From Eudorina sp. 2006-703-Eu-15 (Eukaryota; Chlorophyta; Chlorophyceae; Chlamydomonadales; Volvocaceae), in NCBI GenBank assembly GCA_003117195.1, contig BDSI01000103.1:361505-425504 (forward strand): 64,000 nucleotides of DNA. The letters run 5' to 3'. The notes below the pieces were generated by a model that ran no database searches, was not told the origin of the DNA, and saw only the letters and a list, made by a program, of their open reading frames with translations. The translations under genes were made by a program, and so were the position numbers. Within the stretch, counting starts at the first letter, position 1; every line of letters starts with the position of its first letter. This document shows positions 24,034 through 36,847 of the stretch, piece after piece.

Positions 24034-27000
24034 GGCGGGAGCTTGCATGCATGCTCGCGGTGGGACGGCAGTGGTTAGGTTTGGCAGCGGTTTGCCGGGA
24101 GGGTCCGGTAGGGTCCGGCGCGTCGGATCAATGGATGGGTGTGCTTCTAGGAGTTCCGGAGGCGGCTGCGGTGCGGGCGTGGCTAAAGGAGACAGCAAAT
24201 ATGAGCGGGTTTGAGCGACCTGGCCTGGTAAGAGTGCACGGGCGCTAGGTTAGGTCAATCTAGCCTGGCCTTGGAATCTTGGCAACGCACCCCGGTGTCT
24301 ACCGACGCAGCTGCGTCTGTCCGCGCCGCTGCAGCGAGTCGGGCGTACGGATCTTTCGCGACTAAAAGACGAGTTACATGTCATACGAAGAGGCCAAGGC
24401 TTCATGGTAGTCGTGTGCTTGCGGCGGGCGCAAATGTCAGGAAAAGTCTGACTACATGACGGTTGCAAAAATCATATATGGGGCAAAAACGGAGCTTCCT
24501 CTCGCGTTTCGGACCACCACCATCCAGGCGTATTTGAAGTGCAAGCAGGTAACGTTGGTTATGCGCGGTCGTGAACGCTTTGGGAAGCTCATGTTTCCGC
24601 AGCCTGTACAAGAGTTACATGTGCAACTCACACATGTTGTTTCAAACCAGTGCTCCCACACAATAGTACCAATCGTAAACACCTTGGCACATATTATTAA
24701 AGGTCTACCGTACATCGTTGAAACGCTGTGACCGAGCACGGCCGCATTGTCAGCGTTTCGCGCTGGTTACGTCCACTTCTAGATTCAACGGTCTACTTGC
24801 GCAGTAATGCGCGAGCTGGTGTTCGTATTCGCCCGCCAGCAGACAGTCCGTGTACCCCCGGTATCAGTCAACCGGCATGATGCCGCATTATGACGAAATA
24901 ATTTGTTTCTCAAACAACAAACTCTGTTAATCACATGGCGCTTCCTGCGAGGCTCTGCGTCTTCCACTTGTCAAGGATTCAACAATGCGCTAGGTATGTA
25001 TGTTCCCTACCCGTCACTGGCCACCCTCTTCAACGAGAGGCATTTGCGGGCACCAAGAGCTGGCGGACGAAAGTCCTGCCCCATGGTCTTGGCACGGCCC
25101 TGGCCAGCCTTGCTTCGTCTGGGTTAGGATGTAATGTAACCGTTACAAGGTGGACCCCTGTCCCGACCGAGTGTTCCAACGGGCCCAGGTAGCTCGTAGG
25201 CGCCTCATCGGGATGAGACTGGGGAGCGGCCCTGGATAGCTCGGACCTGTCCAACGGCGGCAGGCCGGTGTCGCACGGGACCAGTGTGGCCAAATATTTA
25301 CGGGCCAAGAACCCCAATTTTTTCCCTAAGACCCCTCACAAAACCTGCGAGATTTCATCTTATTTCTGTTACGCTGCAGAGAGCCGGGAATCTGCCCTGC
25401 CCCTGTCAGGACCGAGGAAGGCCCCAAAACTCTGCCCCGCCAAAGCTTTTTTGCTACTGGTGACAGGCCTGAAACCTGCGGAACTTTATGCCCCCGCTGT
25501 GGAAGATAGCAACACTGCTCGGGACAACGACCAGGGCTTTCAGTTCAGGCGGGGAATGGGATGGCGGGTTTGGTGCAGAACCGGTTGCTGGGATGAAGAC
25601 GCAAAGGCTTACCGGGTGGTTGGGAAACCATGTGGACTCCCTGTGCTGAGAGAGTCTGTACGGCATAACCGTACCGACTTACAGGCCTCAGATGGACGGG
25701 AGATAAATACAACGGAGCCTCTATGGGCTTGGGTGGTTGTGCTGTCGGCTTTGCAGTGCTTTTAATCTGGGATGATGGTGTTACAGTGGACCCCGCATGT
25801 CATTGGTGATGACAGTCGTACATACCCTCCTCACCGCACCCCGCAAAAGCGGAACCGTGCCACCTGCTTTGGCGCATCGGACGCCGGACAGGCTCCACAA
25901 GTGCACCGAAGCACCCGTTCCTGAGAACCAGCCATAGCCAAGGAAAACGTCCGCGCAGGGGGAGTTAGCCGCCAGGGCGCCCCTTCTTGCGAACCACTAC
26001 CACGACCGGTCAAGACCGGTTCCCGCCCCCTGCGGTGGCCTGTGGTGCCCCGCAGTGGCCTCTTTGCTGTCCTTACGGGGTCTCTCTTGGGTAAGCAAGC
26101 AATGGTCCCCTAACCGACAATGTTTTTGAGGCCCAAGGAAACATTCCATTCATTCATTTGTGACACAGATTTTCCTTGGGAGGCCTACCTCAAACAGCAG
26201 ACACACGTCGTACACCTGTACGAGCAACGCGGCGAGACCAAAGCGACCGCTTCATTCGTGCGGATAAACGCAGGCAACGTCAGCGCACGGGGTTTGCTGT
26301 GCTTTGCTACGCGGAAACGCGAAGATGTCTTCGACGTTGTCGCATGGGTAAGCAATGTTCTCTTCGTGCACCGATGTTCTCTTCGTGGGCCCGCTGTAAT
26401 GTCCACCCACTCATGAATTCCTCCTACACACGGTTTGATTTCCATCGTTTGCATTGGGGGCAAGCCAGCACGTACACCTAATGCGTCAGAGAACCCGCAC
26501 GAGCGTTATCCAAATTACCCAACCCCCCCTAGGTGTAGAACGCACATCCGATTTTTCATCACACTTGCATGTCGTGCAATGGGCCATGCAACCGTCTCGG
26601 GAGACGTGATGCACGGCACTAACAGCAGTACGGCAGCCTCATCAGGAATGGGCCCGTCGCATGGTAGGGTAACCCTTGTCACCTTTCTAACACCCTTGTC
26701 ACCCGTCGAGCACCGTGCCCAAGTGCCATCCAACATGACCCCAACACCCATGGACATTCACCTGGTTCTTGGTCTGCATGACTCCGAAAGCAGTTCTTTG
26801 CCCTCGAGTACACAAATGAGCGCTGCGGCAGGTAGTGGTCTGATGTATATGTGTCATCGGCCCATGGCGCCCTGGGGTTCACGGGTGTGTGTGATTCCAT
26901 GTCCGCACACACTTACGTCTGTTACCCCAAGGATGCCGGCCCCCACCCCTTGATGTGCTGCTGGTTCGCACTGTGTACACCTGTTTGACGTTGACCGTGT

Positions 27001-28161
27001 CTTGCGGCACAGTGCTCTCCGCTTATATGGCTGCAGTCGGTGAGCGCAATAGGCGCTGCCTCTTGCCATGTCTTATGGGCGCAGCCCATGCCCTGCGACC
27101 ATTGTAAGAAGCTAAGAACATTTGAGCAGCGCAGTACGACACGAACATTTTTATCGCCCTAGTCACCCTACGATCGCCCAAGTAATAATAAAACCCGCTT
27201 TCCAATCCACGGTTTCGCGTAGATTGACATCGGTGGACAATCAATCTTGGATATGAAGAAACGTACGGATTCTCGTCGTTCGAGAACAGGGCTACCCCGG
27301 CAAGCGCGGAATTGTTTTCGCAAGAATGCTCAATGTAATCTATGCTCTGAGTTTAGAGAAACGTAAAATACCGCTCTTCAGTCACTGCCGCGTGCCCTTA
27401 ATAATATAAGACGGCAGTTTTATTGGACAAATGACCTGACGCCTTAAACGTTTCGAGAGCAATACCCATAAAATGAACAGTTAGGTGCTTGCTAACTTTT
27501 AGTGGGCCACCTACGGGATACCGGTACGTCGAATAATTACGGCCGAACACGCAACCCAGCTTGGAAAAGGGTTACTTCACACATGCACGCAGCATGAAAT
27601 AGAATATCACGAGCTATTTTGTTCAAATGATGGCAGGCAGGTCGTGCAACAGGAAAAGAATAGGTGAATCGTCATTTGCATTACACGTCCGTGAAGGACA
27701 GGTTGAAAGCATGAATGATGTCAGCCTTTATCAGCTACGTAACGGAATATTTACTGAAATAGATATGATGCGGCACTCCTCCTTTTCCGGGCACGGTTAC
27801 ATCTCGTTGTGAAATTATGGGATTTCGTACGTATACTGTTACATGCAATCTATGCATTTATGCCTAATATCTCACATTATTCTGAAGATCATAGCGTACG
27901 CGTACATCGTCAAATATTAATGTCTCCTACTTAACCTGCGGACGACGGGCAGCCGGTGCGCCAGCCTCCTACAGCGCGCATTCATGGAACGCACCAGCGG
28001 GCATCGAAAGTGCAGTAAAAGAGCCTTAGTGTTCTCTGATGAACTTGTCTTTGTCATTGAGGCTCAGTTTCGGCTTGCGTCGTCTGTAACGTTCGGGACT
28101 CCGAGGTCTGAAGTGCCCTGAGTCTGTATGAGCAGCTTTAGTTGTCCCCTTGCATAAAGTT
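24034..28161. other. 4.1-kb lower-GC intergenic region
   Basis: Starts with the presumed GCP6 3' UTR and ends with the promoter of the CHASE-phosphodiesterase gene. GC content is clearly lower than in the flanking genes, and from about 26.9 to 28.1 kb it is close to balanced. Open frames of 60-170 codons are present (for example 25268-25765), but none has a recognisable domain, a compositional match to the neighbouring genes, or splice partners. No repeat array and no RNA gene were recognised. Confidence 0.55.
25130..25139 (+). terminator. Double TGTAA poly(A) signal, possibly for GCP6
   Basis: TGTAATGTAA is the first TGTAA seen on the plus strand after the GCP6 stop. TGTAA is the usual volvocine poly(A) signal. 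The implied 3' UTR of about 1.1 kb is long, so the assignment is tentative. Confidence 0.4.
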
Positions 28162-31100
28162 ATGAGGTTTCTGAACCGTCTGAAGGGCGAGGCAGCGGTA
28201 AGTCCAGTCATGTTCACTTCAGGCGGCATGGTTGCACTTTCACGCCGCCGCGATGGGCTTGAAGAAGGCGCCTAAGCAATCATAACGCTACTATTACCGT
28301 TTTCTGGTGATGCGCAGGGAGTTTTCCGGATCGTCCGCACCTTCCCGTCTACCCTCGTCTGGCCGTTGCTGCTTCTGGGCTTGGTGCTGGGCTTGGGCAT
28401 CTGGGGCGTCAACCATGTCGCGCGTGTGGAGGAGAGGAGCAACAGAGTGGGTGTGGCCCCCGCCACTTGCGCGGTCTGTGCCGTATCCCGTCGGCCCACC
28501 GACGTGTCGGGTGTGAGCTGCTGATTTATCCATAGGGCCCACTCACTGGCACCGCCCGCTCGGGCAAGCGTGCCTCGTCGGCGCCTCTACCCAAGCATTT
28601 GGGGTGGTGGTGGTCCACCGGAAAGGCAACGACTCTGTGACCCTGAAGTCGCCACTGTTCTATCCCTACCAGCTTGCGACCATGAAGCGGTTCTGCTGGT
28701 GGGGCTGGGATGTGGTTGCGTTTCATGCAACACGTGACATTATAGGATGGCCCCCCCCTTGTAGTAAGGAGTGTCATGGCTGCGGGCCCAACCGGGGGCA
28801 CCGCCCGATCACACCCCTCCACACCCCTCCACACCCCTCCACACCCCTCCACACCCCTCCACACCCCTCCACACCCCTCCACACCCCTCCACACCCCTCC
28901 ACACCCCTCCACACCCTGTCGACCGCAGGACCAGGCCTACAGCCTCGCCGTCAGCGCTGCAGTCTCCTTCACCAATCAGCTGACCGCGGCCATCTCCCCG
29001 GTCTACTTGATGAGATCGATAGTCCTGCACAACCCGCAGTACAACGTCGTACAAAGCATATTCAACGGCCTGGCGCCCACCCTTCTATCCCAGGTGCGCT
29101 GCGCTCTCCGCCGCCGGGTGGGCAGCAGCATGGTGATCGCAGCTGGATACCGATCGGCGGCCTGAGCGGGTTCTGAGCTTCTCCTTATTCTTCCTCTTAT
29201 CCTTCTTCTTACTCTTCTTTTTCTTCTTATCGTATACGGTATTATTCTTCTTATTCTACTTATTCTGAGGGTTGCACGCATGTTTGTGACGTGACGTGTC
29301 CGGTCGCCCCCTCAGACGGGCAACATAACTCAAGCCATCGAGTACGCGCCCAATGGCTACATTCGTGACGTGTACCCGGATTCGACGAATGGGACAGCGA
29401 TTGGCTTCAACATCTTTGCTGCCGGTACGCGCATGCCGCGGCCCCTGGGGGCCCCGCTGCGCGGTGGGCCCCTCCATGACGTCTCACTGCGGGCGGCTGC
29501 GCACTGGCGGAGGAACCCCTCGGTTGGCATGACGTACTTCAACTAGGGTTTCAGCCAAGCTCCTATCGCCATCCTAGCACCGGCCTTTCTGCGCATGTTG
29601 GGACGCCTAGTTCCTGTTGCATGCCGATCAGTGCGCCCGGGCTTCGGCACACCGGCGCCATGGCGCCCCTCCCTGCCGCCCCGGTCGACCTCCCTTCTAC
29701 CCCCCCCCCCCTTCTGGCTTGCCGCCCCTTGCGATGCTGTGCGCCCCCTGCTCGCGCGGTGTGCCCGCAGCTCCCCCTGAGGCTGAAATGGCTATCCGTA
29801 CGGTGCGAGGGAACGTCACGGCACTGGAGGGACCCTACAACCTGGTTGAGGGCGGACACGGCTTGATCGCGCGCACACCCATTTTCATAACCGATGCGGA
29901 CGCCGGAGAGGACTTTGGGCTCCCCGGGGAGGTGGACCCCGCGTGTGGCGACCCCTGCGCCTACAATGCCACGTCGCGCGTCAAGTTTTGGGGCTTCGTG
30001 AGTCGTCAGGCGGGAGAGGGGCTGTGTGCGGGACGGGACGCAGAACGGCATGCAGACAAATCCGGCCTCCCTGCCACCCTCCCCGCCACCCTCCCCGCCA
30101 CCCTCCCTCGAGAGAACCGATACGCGGGTGGGCATGGGGCTGCGAGTCATGCTGCGAGCTTCACAGCCCGGCGGCGCTGTGGAATGTCCTGTGAGCGCCG
30201 ACACAGACCTGAACGCCCACTCATTTGAGCTGCCCCACGCTGTGTCGCGCCCCGACGCGCAAACGCGCTGCTGCCACCCCGCACCGGTGCCCTCCTCCCC
30301 CCCAAGGCCGCGGCCGTGGTGCACATGGAGGAGATGAGCGCGTTCGTGGCCAACACCCTTTCCGCGCTGGAACTTTTGGGCTTCCAGTACACGATTCGCG
30401 GGTTGGGGTTCCTGAACGACACCGAGGTCACCATCGCGTCCAGGTGGGGAAACCGACGCCGTGACGGCATGTGGCATGTGGCATCTGTGTGTGGGAGCAA
30501 GGAGGGGGGGAGTTGGCATGTGTTGGAGCAGGGGGGGTGATGGCATGTGTGGCAGCAAGGGGAGAGGGAGGTAATGAGGTGATTGACATGATGCGCCGCG
30601 ATCACACTGCGCAGGCCCTGCTGCACATCAGTAATGTGGACTGGTGTACGGGCCATCTGGTCCATGTACGGCGCCTCGTGACTGACCTGCAGCCGTCCCT
30701 CCCCCGTGTCCCCCCTTCGCACACTCGCCCACGTACTGCTCCGGCAGCTCCGTCCCGCCCTATGCCCCCGTCAGCGTGACACTCCCCGTGGCCGACAAAC
30801 AGGTACGGCAGGGTCCGGCGGTGGTGGGTGCACAGGATGTGGAGGACGTTCTCCCTCCCTCCCTCCCTCCCTCCCTGCCCACCATTGGGTAGCAGCGCGC
30901 ATCGGGGAGTCGCTCAAAGTGCGCAACGGCGGACACACCCGGCCGGGTTTCTCCATTCAACACACATATCCTTCATATGTGTACACGTGTCTTTGATGAG
31001 TGGGGTGGTCAAAAACCGAATCCCACAACGAAGTGTGGGTCCGTGACTGGATCTACGCGCAACGCTGGCAGGCTTCCACCTCCCAATGACCGCTGTTTGC

Positions 31101-34100
31101 CATCCTTGCTTCTGACCCCCCCCCCAACAGTTCACTGTCGACGTCGCTCCGACGAACGGCTGGCGGTCGTTCGCTTACGGGGGTCTCCTGGCGGGAGTGA
31201 TCGTGTTGGCGGTCGTACTTGCCGTACTGATGTTTGCGGCGCTCGTGTCCAGGTACGTCGGTTTTGGTTCTGCCGGATGTGAGCTGTATGGGTGCTTACA
31301 CGTTCAGGATCACGTGCAGCGCTGCCTGCTCCTGGAAATGAATGGCGACGGCGATGCGGACGATGTATGCAGACCGGGCCGCCGGATGTAGCATCCGCGA
31401 GCGAAAAGTTGACCGAGGCGTGTGTTATTTTGGCAGGCAGAACAGGAGTGCGTGACATGCAGGGGCCGAGTCGCGCGCAAAATGTTGTCCGTATTGACCG
31501 AGGTGTGTGTGTGTGTGTGTGTGAAAGATACTGAGCCGAAAGGTGTGTGTGTGTGTGCCGCCATCCCTCCCTGAACGGACAGGAAGCGGCACCAGATGCT
31601 GCTGGAGGCGCTCCTGCCCAAGGACGTGATCCGAGATCTGCACGACACGGACACGACACTTCTGGACGCCCGGATTCTGCAAGCGGGTCAGTCAGTTGGC
31701 AGCGGGGCAGCAGCGCCGACGGCGGCGGCGGCTCGAGTCGCTACTCGGGGACCGGGTGGGGGCCTCACAGCGCACCCCCAAGGCAGTGCTCGTGCAAAAT
31801 TGAACTGTGCACGCCTGCCCGTGTCCATGCAGCATAGGAGCTGGGTCCCCTGCTGCCCCCAATTTCCTATAACCCCCCCCTGCCGGGCCGGGCCAGGCCG
31901 CAGCTTACACCACGCGCCTCAACCATACGCCCGTGCGTGGCTTCGTTCCAGGCGAGATGGTTTTGGTTACAACGACTGTTCAATCAATGGTCACGACCAA
32001 CGACTCACCGTCGCGTGTCCGGGTCCCGGGCTCCCGGCATGTCCTGTGTCCTGTGTCCTGCATTGGCCCCCTGACCCGACCCACAGAGACCACCGCCGAC
32101 CTGATGCTGGCCCTGCTCAACCACCTGTTGGAGGGCCGCATGCCCGACCTGCGCGACGTGGTGTTCATCCGCCAGGCTATCATCCGCGGCGTGGACCTCT
32201 ACCAGCCCACCGACCTGACACAGCACATCCGCAACGCAAACCTGGACGTGAGTTCTTGCTGTACTGCGGCACCTGCCCGGGGCGCCGTACGGTCTGTGGA
32301 TAAGAGGGCCGATGCCAGCCAGATGCAACCGGTCGAGGGCCGACTGACGAGTGTGTCGCACGTGATCTCCCCATCACCTCGCCAGCTCCTCATCAGCTTG
32401 AACATCAGGTTTCGTCCGCCCCTGGGCCCCCCTGTTTGCCCCCCCCTGTTTGCCCCCCTGCCCCTGCCCCTGGGCCCTACTCCTCTGCAGAAAGATGTTG
32501 CTCGCGCACTGATGCAGCAACTGGGGGAGACGAACCGAAGCTCCGCCGTCAGCACCAGCTATGACGCCCTGTGCGACGACGAGGGCCTCGGCGGCGGCGC
32601 CATCACGCCGCATGCCATGGCCAGCCAGCTGGGCACGCCGAGCTCGGCGGCGCAGCACACCCTGCAGCAGCAGTTGGCGCTGCAGCAGCAGCAGCAGGCC
32701 TACTCCACTCTGTCGGGTGCGCTGGCCCTCATCCTGGCGCCCCACCCCACCAGCCTGAGGGACGCGCACGAGTCCACGAGCGGCATCGCGGACCCCACGG
32801 GGCCCCAGGGGAATCCGCCGACGACGGGCGGTGGCGGGTACGGCACGGGTCAGTCGCAGCAGCGCGACCTCGACACCGCGGGAAGTCCGGGCGGCGGGCA
32901 GACGCTCTCCGCGCGGCTGCCGAGCGTCAACTTCGTCAGTCGGGCCATCACGTTCCTGCGAGAGGGTCCCAACGCCGGCGTCACGGCGGGCACAATCACG
33001 CGGGAGAGCCTTGAAGCGGCGGCGGGAGGTGGGGGAGCCGGAGCCCTCCCGGCGCCGGCGGGTGACCAGGCAGCAGCGGAGAGCATGCAACAGCACAGTG
33101 CCCGGTCGCGACCCACGATATCCATGGTGGAGCTGCCTGCCAACGCCCTGGCGGGACCCGGTGGCGTGGATGACGACTCGGATCCGCCCTGCGCGTCAGC
33201 GGCCTCCGCGACGGCGCGCGATGACAGCGTCGTGCCGCGCTGCGCTGCGGTCCGTCGGGCGCCGCGCCGGGTCGCATCCGCACTGGGCCCGGCTGCCTTT
33301 GGGGCAAACGGCAGCATGCGGCGGCGGAGCCTGCTACTGAGCTTGAACAACTCGACCATCACCGCCGCCACCTGCGCAGCAGGCGCGGCCGGTATGAGTG
33401 GGGGTGGCAGCCACGCCACCAGCGGCGGTGCGACGTTGGCGCAGCAGGGGGGGACCACGCGCGGGACCAGCAGCCGCCGCGTGTCCGTCGCCTCCGCGCT
33501 GGATATGCAGCAGCACGTTCCGCTTCCGCCGGAGGCGGTCGCGGTGGGTGCCACAAGCGGCGAGCAGCCGCTGCCGCTCAGCGGGAGCCGCATCCAGATG
33601 ATGACGGTGGGCGCCAGCCGGCGCAACCTCGCGGCGGGCGCTGCGAACCGAGCGCCAAAGCCGGCTCAGGCTCTGCCGCCACCGCCTCCTCCACCCCCAC
33701 CGCCTGCCATGCTCGAGGAGGTGAGCGGGGATCTATATGATTTTGAGTGGCAGCTCGTCTGCCTCCTGGGAAGTGAAGAGGCTCGTGAGGAAGGGGTACG
33801 GTTTGCTGCAGTTACGGCACCGTATTCATACGGTACGTCATGAGGGTTGGTTCGGAGTCCCGAGCTGGATGGGTCAAAATCAGAGGGAGGCATTGGAGGC
33901 CGTGAAGAGGGGTGCCGGGTGCGGTTTCCAAGCAGACCAAGCAGAGCATCCACTGATCACTGAGGCGCCTTTTCAAGGCCATTTCCGGCCACGTGGTTGA
34001 CAGCACCGCAAGTGCACGTCCTGTTCCTGGCTGCTGGTGAATGCGTCGTGCATGGGTGTGTTACATGTCCCCGGGCCCTCCCGCCCACCTCCCGCCCTCC

Positions 34101-34415
34101 CCCACCCAGGTCGAACGACTGCTGGCGATGGCGGACTCGTGGCAGTTCGACACCTGGCGGCTGCGCGACATTACCAACGGCCACGCGCTGTCGGCACTGG
34201 GGTTCTACCTCATACAGCGAGCTGGACTGCTGGAGCGATTCCAGCTGCGACCTGTGGTGCTGGCCAGGTGTGCAGCCCCTTGAACCCGGGTGTGAGGCAC
34301 TACAGGCACTACAGCCGGCTACTGATGGATCGCAACAACCTGTGGGTTGCGATAGCGGGCACTCTGGGCCCCTGCTCCTAACAGCACTGCCCGGCCCCGT
34401 TCCTCCGCCTCCGGC

Positions 34416-34447
<32 letters not shown>

Positions 34448-36847
34448 CGGCCCCCAGGTTGCTCCGGCACATCGAGGGCGGCTACAACGACAACCCCTAC
34501 CACAACGCCACCCACGCCGCCGACGTGCTCCAGACCCTGCACGTCATCATCCACGGCGCGCAGCTGCACGTCCACTACCTGGAACCGCTGGGGCTACTGG
34601 CGGCGTACTTCGCGGCGGTGAGCTGCGGGAGCCCCAGCGAATGCGCCCTGCTGCATGACCCGTGGCTTCAAATCCGACGGGCGGCGTGGAACGGACCTGC
34701 CATATAGCACGCCACCGTAGTCGCGGCCTTCACCTCTCCACAGGCACCGCGCCCCAACTGCCTGGCCCGCGCCACCGCTTCCCTGACCGCTCGTCCCCCA
34801 GATCGTTCACGACTACGGCCACCCCGGTCTCACCAACGACTTCCTGGTGGCCACCTCGGACCCCCTGGCGGTGAGGTACAACGACAAGTCGCCGCTGGAG
34901 AACCACCACGCGGCGGCCTCGTTCGGGCTGATGCAGAGGCCAGGGCTGGACGTGTTGGCGCCGCTGAGCAAGGCCGAGAAGACGGCCTTCAGGAAGCAGG
35001 TGCTGGGGTGTTGGGGTGCTTGGGTGCTGAGGCGCTGGGTTGCTGGGTTGCTGGGTTGGCCCCCAGTTAGGGGGTTGTGATGGAGACTGTGATGGAGTAG
35101 ACGATCCAGGTATTTACCCCGGCTGGCGCAGCACTGCAAGCTGTGCGTGCTAGCTGTGCGCATGTGCACGGACAAGGCCCCCATGTTTCGGAAACAAAGG
35201 TAGGTTATGCATGACTCGGTTTCGCCCCGTCTGCGCCTTGGGTGCCAACCGACCGACCGGCCATCCACTCGGCACCCCAGGTGATTGAGATGGTCCTGGC
35301 CACGGACGTGAAGCAGCACTTCGCGCTGCTCAGCCAGTTCAACACGGCGCACCGCCTCGCGAGCTTCGCGCACTCGACAGCCACGGCCAAGACAAGCCCG
35401 GCGACACGGGTCTCCGGGTGAGTGGTCGGGGGGAGGGTGGTGGGAGGGAGGGTGGGAGGGAGGGAGGGTGGGAGGGTGGCACTGGTAGACAGCTGGGCGG
35501 GCGCTGCCGGCGGGGCACATCACCGCTTTACGGTCCAAAGCTGCAATGCGATGGATATCACGATACATCGTTTATGAATGAATGAATGAACGTTACAGCG
35601 GATCCCAAAGGGATCACCGGTGTATATCGGTTATGTAGACGGCGTACATCCTTTTTCGCTTGCACGGTGGATCCCGGGTGTGCATCTGGAAGCCAAAGGC
35701 AGCCGGGTCCGCGCGGAATGATCGACGTCAAGCCCCGCCAGATGTGCCGCACTGGTTGCCACCCCTTCAAACACCTTCCAACCAGGAACCTGCACCTGGA
35801 CCTGGACCTCAAGGAGATTGTGGTAGAAGCTGGCCATAACGACAGGAACACAGCGCCCAAGCCGCTGGATGATACTGAGCGGATGCTGAGCTTGCAGCTT
35901 GCCATCAAGGCGGCCGACCTGGGGCATCTGGGCGAGGAGCTGGATGTACACCAGAGGTGGGGCCAACTCGCCATCGCGACAGGACTCGCGACGGCACTGG
36001 CGGCAGGCTAGGCTACAGGGCTGGTACTCGCGCAAGCTGTACCAAGCCCAAGCCCAAGCTGTTAGCGGGCAGCTCCTTGGGCGCATTGCGTATATCTCAG
36101 TAGTACATGACGCCCAAGAGTGGCCCATCCAGATCCAGACGTGTCCCCGCGCGCGTGCGACGCTACCCCCCGTATCCGATTCGTCCCAGGTGGCTGTCGG
36201 GTCTGGAGGAGGAGTTCTTCCGGCAGGGCGACCGGGAGCGGCAGCTCGGCATCCCCATCAGCCCCCTCTTCGACCGCTCCAAGCAGGGGGTCAGCAAGAG
36301 CCAGGTGCGCGGTGTCATGGCAGCTAGGGGCTGGGGCTGCGCAGGGAACAAGCAGAAGCATCCATCCGTCCCGAAACCCACCGTTAGATGAGGTATGCGG
36401 TCGGGTCCGTGCATCTGAAGGACAGCGGACAGGCTCCGGCGCAGGGCGGCAGGGGGGGCACATCGATATGGAAGTGCGGCGGCGAGGACATGGCGCTTCT
36501 CCTATCACCCTTTCAGCAACCCAGGCAGTCTGGACGGTTCGTGGCAGACCCAGAGACTCCTCCCGTCACAGCCATGATTGCATCCGTACTCCGATCGCTC
36601 GTTATGGCCGCAGGTGGGCTTCTACGACTTTGTGGCATTGCCGCTGGTTCATGCCCTGGTTAGCGCGTTCCCCGGCACACAGCCGCTCATGACGTGCTTC
36701 CTGGGAAACTACCATTACTGGAAAGGCATCGAGGGCAACAACACCGTTATTGGGGCTGCACCTGCCAAACTCCGTGGCACCTCGGTGAGGCCTGAGGCAT
36801 CATCCTCGCAGCTGCCGGACCTCCTCGAGAAGGGCAAGGGCACTTGA
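28162..36847 (+). CDS. Receptor-like 3',5'-cyclic-nucleotide phosphodiesterase (TM-CHASE-TM-PDEase_I)
   Basis: Membrane phosphodiesterase that would hydrolyse cAMP and/or cGMP in response to an extracytoplasmic ligand. Exons: 28162-28197, 28318-28446, 28929-29093, 29316-29424, 29771-29997, 30307-30443, 30748-30802, 31131-31252, 31583-31686, about 31904-31932, about 32087-32247, 32491-33720, 34110-34267, 34458-34617, 34802-34999, 35281-35417, 35786-35956, 36190-36304, 36614-36847; about 1230 aa. The start exon encodes MRFLNRLKGEAA. TM1 follows STLVWPLLLLG. A CHASE-type sensor spans about residues 55-290 (NGYIRDVYPDSTNGTAIGFN; EGPYNLVEGGHGLIARTPIF). TM2 is at about 300-325. A cytoplasmic linker (LLEALLPKDVIRDL, MPDLRDVVFIRQAIIRG) and a 400-residue disordered exon follow. 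The catalytic domain keeps HNATHAADV, VHDYGHPGLTNDF, KAADLGHL, EEFFRQGDRE and the pocket Gln in KSQVGFYDF. The exon join around 31932-32089 is uncertain, because both sides share one frame. Confidence 0.9.
28814..28915. repeat. 10-bp repeat CCACACCCCT, about 10 copies
   Basis: Perfect tandem array in phosphodiesterase intron 28447-28928, ending 13 bases before the acceptor AG. It may serve as an expanded pyrimidine tract. Confidence 0.9.
29180..29265. repeat. CTT/ATT-rich pyrimidine tract
   Basis: About 85 bases of irregular CTT, TTCTT and ATTCTT units in phosphodiesterase intron 29094-29315. Confidence 0.7.
34418..34447. repeat. (GTCT)n tract
   Basis: Seven to eight GTCT units just upstream of the acceptor at 34457 in the phosphodiesterase gene. 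Confidence 0.85.
35577..35615 (-). mobile_element. 3' end fragment of a dispersed retroelement-like repeat
   Basis: Read on the minus strand it is GATCCCTTTGGGATCCGCTG, then TAACG, then a (TTCA)n tail. The same end with one mismatch occurs at 62234-62272 on the plus strand. TGTAA followed directly by a short tandem tail suggests the 3' end of a LINE or SINE. It lies antisense inside phosphodiesterase intron 35418-35785. Similarity between the copies stops after about 40 bp. Confidence 0.5.

Noticed and set aside
25268..25765. 165-codon open frame as a gene
   Set aside because: No recognisable domain, no splice partners, and lower-GC composition unlike the coding exons here; chance length is plausible in this stretch.
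32374..33626. Minus-strand open frames opposite the phosphodiesterase
   Set aside because: Shadows of the GC-rich 1230-bp low-complexity exon 32491-33720, which is in phase with supported exons on both sides.
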